In this document: positions 60,101 through 64,000 of the stretch, piece after piece
Layout: every line of letters begins with the position of its first letter
Numbering within the stretch: position 1 is the stretch's first letter
Origin: Maricaulis sp048268525
GTDB taxonomy: Bacteria; Pseudomonadota; Alphaproteobacteria; Caulobacterales; Maricaulaceae
NCBI RefSeq assembly: GCF_048268525.1
Contig: NZ_JBLWVH010000004.1
Span: forward strand, 95,949-159,948
DNA length: 64,000 bases
Direction: 5' to 3'
Made by a program: the position numbers and the translations under genes
Notes under the pieces: model-generated
Seen by the model: the letters and a program-made list of their open reading frames with translations, nothing else
The model's database searches: none
Told to the model about the DNA's origin: nothing

Positions 60101-60615
60101 ACCTGCTGTCCTATTCCAAACTCGCCAGCCAGCCGCTGAATCTTCGGGATGTCGACATGAATGCGCTGGTCGCCGACATCATCGATCAACTTGAAACACC
60201 GATCAGTGAGTGCAATGCCCGCATCACCGCGGTCGAGCTCCCGGTTATCCAGTCCGACCACGTCCTGCTGACCCAGATTGTGCAGAATCTGATCTCCAAC
60301 GCGGTGAAGTATCGCGGCAATGCCGACCCCGTCGTGAAAATCGATGCCGTCGAGGATGAGGCCGGCTGGACCTTCTCCGTCACCGATAACGGTATCGGTC
60401 TCGAGACGCGGTTCTCCGAAAAGATTTTCGCGCCATTCCAACGCCTTCACACGCGCGAACAATATGAAGGCACCGGAATCGGGCTGGCCGTTGTCCGCCA
60501 GGCGGTCGAGCGGCTGGGCGGTCATATCCGTGTTGAATCAGAACCGGGACACGGCGCCAGCTTCATCTTCGACCTGCCTCGCACGCCGCCTTCGGCGCGA
60601 CGCGAATCCGGCTGA
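57148..60615 (+). CDS. multi-PAS soluble sensor histidine kinase
   Basis: The 1155-residue protein has about seven PAS/PAC domains in tandem from residue 22 to about 905, each with the PAC ending ITERxxLE or a close variant. A HisKA domain with His937 (VASHDLQEPLRK) and a C-terminal HATPase (NAVKYRGNAD, DNGIGLETRFSEKIFAPFQRLH, GTGIGLAVVRQ) follow. No membrane helix is found, so it senses cytoplasmic signals. The HDLQEPLR box is shared with phytochrome-type kinases. The GTG at 57148 has AGAGG upstream, but ATG at 57172 or 57181 is possible. No response regulator lies beside it. Confidence 0.92.
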   Translation: MDDTRCGSMDAMTPRSADTQRALFASSPLAILSLDAGGAITAVNAAAAELLGYDRADLSGKRAQIVFADPRAYDQLEATRFNIPDGMAEGRFTARYRTRASRVFDGETVAARATNEGNYGTGTLLFIRDVSAELSLKAKLEASDIQLRAALASANEGAFSLNLVTRLGSTRGFINEFLGISSADATISLERWLEITAEDDRERLAGAFETLRTQPTRPLDIVFQATRADGEIRWLHMRGKVTEFSRDGQPLRVSGVVADTTERHDLEARLAARERQLAEAIEFGSSGVWEADPTTMDVTLIGPIRAILGVADEDPGIDGTRWLERTHEDDRGEVARQIQTLADGNSSVLDVEYRVRDSRTGDWIWLRSRGGVKPDTDPPIAVGMLVDITERKRLELKLAETERLMREGLEGANDGAWSMDVPAGRLLVSGLISRLLQIEDGATITLDDWFGLMPSDSEPVARARFRDFTDQTRDQIDAGTSQDLGRFRVIGPDSSEVWLRSRGRVVEWTPDGQAARAAGIVSNITEEQRLERALAESDRRLREALVAAGEGAWRVNLKTRVGEVSAVIAEMLGLPPQDARITYDDWETRVHPDDLDTAREAFRALQSGDRNAIDIIVRYQSETGGWIRIHNRGRISDRDTNGDPTVATGFIADITERLETQEALADREQQLFQAVTAAALGTWRIDLVAQTINLRGTIVAQLFGDDDARTLPVSEWRERIHPDDLVAVDASVAHILTAEDVQADDQYRLRDWTGDFVWHRSTGRIVERDENGRPTAASGVLWNIDATRRLETLMADERARFERIYRATPAMMHTIDADGFIVEVSDFWLSHLGYKRSEVIGRRSTDFLDAESRERAVRVELPKLFQMGQNTHTAYRFLRKSGEPVDVLLSSFLERDAEGRPLRSYATLTDITELTAANEQLERTNRELDRFATVASHDLQEPLRKVAAFSSLVRRRYADKLDEDGVRSLDFLADAAQRMQRLINDLLSYSKLASQPLNLRDVDMNALVADIIDQLETPISECNARITAVELPVIQSDHVLLTQIVQNLISNAVKYRGNADPVVKIDAVEDEAGWTFSVTDNGIGLETRFSEKIFAPFQRLHTREQYEGTGIGLAVVRQAVERLGGHIRVESEPGHGASFIFDLPRTPPSARRESG

Positions 60616-60633
60616 CAACCGGCGCCTGTCCAC

Positions 60634-61869
60634 CTATTCGAAACGCAACGCTTCGATCGGATTGAGACGCGAGGCGCGGTGTGCCGGATAGAGTCCGAAG
60701 AACACACCCACGAAGGCCGAGGCGCCAATGGCGATGGCCACGATGACCGGGTCGATCAGGATATCCAGCTGTCCGACCTCGGCATAGATTAGCGTGCCGG
60801 TGACACCGACCACCAGTCCGGCCAGGCCGCCGATCACGCACAGCACGATGCTTTCGATCAGGAACTGGTTGCGCACATCGGCCCGCCGCGCGCCGACGGC
60901 GAGGCGCAGGCCGATTTCGCGCGTCCGCTCGGTGACCGAGACCAGCATGATGTTCATGATCCCGATCCCGCCGACCAGAAGCACGATGCCGGCACCAACG
61001 GCGAGCAACAGGCCGAGCTGGCTCTCGGTCTCATTGCGGGCACGCACAAATTCGGCCAGCGAGCCGACCGCGAAATCATCCTCGGCACCCGGTTGGATCT
61101 CACGGCGTATGCGCAGCAGGTCCTCGATATCGGCAATCACGCGCGAGGTGGATTCACCCGGCGCGATATCGGCGTAAATGGTTGAAACGCCATCCCGGAC
61201 CGTCACCCGCATGCCGGCCCCGAAACGTTGGCGGACGGTCGACAGGGGCGCGAAAACAACATCGTCCTGGTCCTGCCCCCAGGAACTCTCCCCCTTGGGC
61301 TCCAGCGTGCCGATCACCTCGAATGGCTGGCCGCCGATACGGATCGACTGGCCCAGCGGGCTGGCACCGTCAAACAGTTCGCGGATGATCGTCTGGCCGA
61401 CCACGACATAACGTCGGCCGCCGGTATCCTCGGCGCCGGAAAAGGCCCGTCCCTCGTCGATTACCCAGCCGCGGGCCGAGAAATAGTCCGGGTTCACACC
61501 CTGGATGCGCGAACTCCAGTTGATGCCGCCGAACACCAGCGTCGTCGACGCGGACACCTCGCCCGAGACCCCGGCCAGGCCGGCAATCTCGTCGCGGATC
61601 GCCACGACATCACCATCGGTCATCGGATCGGCAGACCCGGCGCCGCCACGTCGTCCGCCGAACATCGACGAACCCGGACGGATGATGAGGAGGTTGGCAC
61701 CAAAGCTGGCAATCTGCGCCTCGACCGCCTGCTTGGTCCCCTCACTGATGGAGACCAGAACGATCACCGAGGCAACGCCGATGATGACACCGAGCATGGC
61801 GAGCGCACTGCGCAGCGCGTTGATGCGGAGCGCCGTCAGTGCGACCCGAAGCGAAGCAAAGGCATTCAT
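60634..61869 (-). CDS. MacB-type ABC permease
   Basis: The 411-residue protein has an N-terminal helix (LRSALAMLGVIIGVASVIVLVSI), a periplasmic MacB-PCD domain of about 230 residues, and three C-terminal FtsX-type helices with RTREIGLRLAVGARRADVRNQFLIESI between the first two. It is the permease half of a tripartite macrolide/peptide-type exporter. It overlaps the ATPase gene by 4 bases. Confidence 0.92.
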   Translation of the reverse strand: MNAFASLRVALTALRINALRSALAMLGVIIGVASVIVLVSISEGTKQAVEAQIASFGANLLIIRPGSSMFGGRRGGAGSADPMTDGDVVAIRDEIAGLAGVSGEVSASTTLVFGGINWSSRIQGVNPDYFSARGWVIDEGRAFSGAEDTGGRRYVVVGQTIIRELFDGASPLGQSIRIGGQPFEVIGTLEPKGESSWGQDQDDVVFAPLSTVRQRFGAGMRVTVRDGVSTIYADIAPGESTSRVIADIEDLLRIRREIQPGAEDDFAVGSLAEFVRARNETESQLGLLLAVGAGIVLLVGGIGIMNIMLVSVTERTREIGLRLAVGARRADVRNQFLIESIVLCVIGGLAGLVVGVTGTLIYAEVGQLDILIDPVIVAIAIGASAFVGVFFGLYPAHRASRLNPIEALRFE

Positions 61870-62546
61870 GAGCGGTCCTCCACGATGACGCCATCGCGAA
61901 ACACGATCTGGCGCCGGGCATGATCGGCGACTTCCTGCTCGTGCGTCACCAGGATGACGGTAATGCCCTCACGGTTGAGCTGGTCGAAGATTGCCATGAT
62001 GTCGTCGGACGTCTTGGTGTCCAGCGCGCCGGTCGGCTCGTCGGCGAGCAGTATCTTGGGGTCGTTGACCAGGGAACGGGCAATGGCGACTCGCTGTTGC
62101 TGGCCGCCCGACAATTGCGACGGGTGGTGATCGGTGCGATCCCCGAGCCCGACCTGGGTCAATCGCTTCATGGCCCGGTCGACCCGCTCCCGATGCGGCA
62201 TGCCCGAATAGATCAGCGGCAGGGCCGCGTTCTCGACCGCGCTGGTGCGCGGCAGCAGGTTGAACTGCTGGAAGACGAAGCCGATGGTCCGGTTGCGAAA
62301 GCGCGACACGGCGTCCGGCCCCAGCGCCCGGACATTCTCGCCGGCAATCCGCAGATCACCCGAGGTCGGCTGGTCGAGGGCACCCAGCAGGTTCATCAGG
62401 GTCGACTTGCCCGAGCCCGACGTGCCCATGATGGCGACATACTCACCGGCCTCGATATCGAGCGAGACGCCGTTGAGGGCGTGCACCGTCTGGTCGCCCA
62501 TCGTGTAGGTCTTGACCAGATTGCGACACTCGATCAGCGCCGGCAT
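61866..62546 (-). CDS. MacB-type ABC ATPase
   Basis: The 226-residue protein has Walker A GTSGSGKSTLMNLLG, the LolD/MacB-type QFNLLPRTSA, signature LSGGQQQRVAIARSL, and Walker B LLADEPTGALD followed by HEQEVAD. This is the MacB/LolD family, here encoded separately from the permease. It overlaps the adaptor gene by 1 base and the permease by 4. Confidence 0.94.
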   Translation of the reverse strand: MPALIECRNLVKTYTMGDQTVHALNGVSLDIEAGEYVAIMGTSGSGKSTLMNLLGALDQPTSGDLRIAGENVRALGPDAVSRFRNRTIGFVFQQFNLLPRTSAVENAALPLIYSGMPHRERVDRAMKRLTQVGLGDRTDHHPSQLSGGQQQRVAIARSLVNDPKILLADEPTGALDTKTSDDIMAIFDQLNREGITVILVTHEQEVADHARRQIVFRDGVIVEDRS

Positions 62547-64000
62547 TATTCACGCACCTCGCGGGCCCGTGTGATGACGGCTTCGCCGGCCTCAAGCTGG
62601 CCACCGACAACCTCGGTCTGCTGGGTGTCATTGATACCCACACGCACGCGGCGCTCGGCCAGGGTTCCGTCGGCCTCGAGCACCCAGAGGGAGACATTGC
62701 GGGTCTCACGCATTTCGCGCTGGATTTCGCGGTAGCGGGTCATCTGTTCCGGCGTCAGCACGGCCTGCAATTCCCGGGTGATTTCCGCCTGGGCCGCGGC
62801 ACGATCCGGCGTTTCGCCGGACTGGGCGGCAGCGGCCATCCGGCCGAAGACCTGGCGGAAAATCGCACCGGCGCGTTCCTGCTGGTCCTGCGTGAGCTCG
62901 AGTTGCTCGGCCATCTGGGCCATCGGATTGCGTCCGCCACCCGGACCGCCACGACCGCCGCCCGGGCGTCCGCCACCGGAGCCACCCGCCTCGACAGGCT
63001 GCGACCGGCTTTCCAGCGACGGCGGCGGCCGGAAGCGCAGGGCGGAATTGGGCACAGTCAGCACGTCGGTCCGCTCGCCGGTGATGATGTCCATATTGGC
63101 CGTCATGCCCGGCAGCAGGCGCTGGCCCGGATTGGCCGCCGAAATCACCACGGTGTAGGTGACGACATTATTGAGGGTCTGCGGCGCCAGACGGATCTGC
63201 TCGACCACGCCTTCCAGTTCCAGCCCCTGATAGGCGTCAACGGTGAAGGAGACAGGCTGGCCCTCGGCGATCTGGCCGATATCGGCCTCGTCGACCTGGG
63301 CATCGATCTGCACCTGGCCGAGATCCTGGGCGATCGTAAACAGGGTCGGTGCCGACAGGCTGGCGGCAACGGTCTGCCCCTCATCCACGGCCCGGTCGAC
63401 GACAATACCGTTGATCGGCGCCCGGATGGTGGTGCGTTCCAGATCGATCTGCACGCCTTCCAGCGTTGCGTCACGCTGGGCGAGTACGGCCTGGGCGTTG
63501 CGGATCTGGGCGTCGGAAACGGCCAGGTTGGCCTGTGCGGCCTCCTGGGCTGTCAGCGCATTGTCGAGCGCCGCCTGGGCCGAGATCCCCCGGTCGAACA
63601 GGGCGCGGACGCGATCATATTCCTGTTGGGCCGAGCGGGCATTGGCCTCAGCCGTCAGACGGTTGGCACGCTGAAGCGCAAGCGTGGCGGCGGCGGTGGC
63701 GCGATTGGCCTCGGCTTCACGGATGCGCGTCTCATAGGTCTCCGGATTGAGCTGGGCGATGACCTGGCCCGCCTCGACCGTGTCGTTGAAGTCGGCGTAG
63801 AGGCTTTCGATCTGCCCGGACAATTGCGAACCGACCTCGACCGTCACGAGGGCCCGCACGGCGCCCGAGGCTGCAACGATCCGGCGCACTTCACCGGGCG
63901 CCACGTCATGGGTCTCGATCACGATTTCGCCGGCACTGTCGGCGCCCTGTGACATCCACCACCAGCCGGCCGCAGCCAGCACCAAAAGACCGACCGCTCC
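62546..64000 (-). CDS. MacA-type periplasmic adaptor with a Spy/CpxP-like insert, 5'-truncated
   Basis: The frame continues to the window edge, so the N-terminal helix is only partly visible (AVGLLVLAAAGWWW). The visible part has the membrane-fusion-protein layout: lipoyl half-motifs (EVGSQLSGQIESLYADFND and TIRAPINGIVVDRAVDEGQTV) around a coiled-coil hairpin, then a beta-barrel. Between the barrel and the C-terminal proximal domain lies a Gly-rich linker and a helical segment with LTQDQQ and LTPEQM, matching the LTxxQ motif of Spy/CpxP chaperones. It delivers substrates between the MacB-type pair and an outer-membrane channel. The adaptor is first in the exporter operon. Confidence 0.9.
   Translation of the reverse strand, partial: GAVGLLVLAAAGWWWMSQGADSAGEIVIETHDVAPGEVRRIVAASGAVRALVTVEVGSQLSGQIESLYADFNDTVEAGQVIAQLNPETYETRIREAEANRATAAATLALQRANRLTAEANARSAQQEYDRVRALFDRGISAQAALDNALTAQEAAQANLAVSDAQIRNAQAVLAQRDATLEGVQIDLERTTIRAPINGIVVDRAVDEGQTVAASLSAPTLFTIAQDLGQVQIDAQVDEADIGQIAEGQPVSFTVDAYQGLELEGVVEQIRLAPQTLNNVVTYTVVISAANPGQRLLPGMTANMDIITGERTDVLTVPNSALRFRPPPSLESRSQPVEAGGSGGGRPGGGRGGPGGGRNPMAQMAEQLELTQDQQERAGAIFRQVFGRMAAAAQSGETPDRAAAQAEITRELQAVLTPEQMTRYREIQREMRETRNVSLWVLEADGTLAERRVRVGINDTQQTEVVGGQLEAGEAVITRAREVRE

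Noticed and set aside
1..64000. CRISPR arrays, tRNA or rRNA genes, prophage and insertion sequences
   Set aside because: No evenly spaced direct repeats, tRNA-like cloverleaf, rRNA segment, transposase or integrase were seen in reading the intergenic regions and gene products.

Overview
The window looks like chromosomal DNA from a marine alphaproteobacterium of the Caulobacterales, most likely Hyphomonadaceae and possibly Maricaulis. This is inferred from high-GC coding, a TrcR (DUF1013) cell-cycle regulator, COQ9 and DUF1465/DUF1192 family proteins, a split pntAA/pntAB/pntB transhydrogenase, an aa3-oxidase subunit IV and a sulfolipid gene (sqdB). Gene density is very high, and overlaps of 1-14 bases between stop and start are common. 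I saw no rRNA, tRNA, CRISPR array, prophage or insertion sequence.

Layout. 1-4215: the end of a CPBP protease, an alpha/beta hydrolase, a small membrane protein, and a reverse-strand operon of membrane protein, DesK-like kinase and response regulator. 4400-9505: an oxidase subunit IV, then the transhydrogenase operon with two unrelated genes set between its subunits, a DUF3995 protein, and a small protein built almost wholly of 11-residue SFPD repeats. 9696-19933: methyltransferase, DUF4269, 2OG oxygenase, DksA-like, DinB, a NatAB-type exporter, rpsU (apparently with an AUC start), COQ9, a phosphatase, purEK and a diguanylate cyclase. 19961-27831: two DUF465 proteins, a four-gene exported cluster ending in a von Willebrand A protein, ubiX, a TPR protein, an SDR enzyme and trcR. 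27999-36952: a quinone oxidoreductase, DUF1192, DUF1465, rpmE, a ccdAB toxin-antitoxin pair, a MotA-like/OmpA-like pair with an unknown third gene, azoR, an MddA-like methyltransferase, an inositol-phosphatase family gene and efp.

37070-46879: a Sel1-repeat protein, thiE, a secreted protein, the nicotinamide riboside pair pnuC-nadR, the glycolytic run gap-pgk-fda, divergent sqdB, and a SpoIIAA-like protein. 46900-64000: argE, two tandem TadG-like proteins, an exported FKBP isomerase, an M16 peptidase lipoprotein, a fused dipeptide-type ABC ATPase, a histidine kinase with about seven PAS domains, and a MacAB-type exporter whose adaptor runs off the right edge.

Most of the window is housekeeping or ordinary accessory content. 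The parts that deserve attention are the interleaved pnt operon, the SFPD-repeat protein, the AUC-start rpsU, the dispersed palindromic repeats near 15.3, 31.0 and 35.5 kb, the exported VWA cluster, the orphan TadG pair, and the MacA adaptor carrying a Spy/CpxP-like insert. No claim here was tested by a database search.
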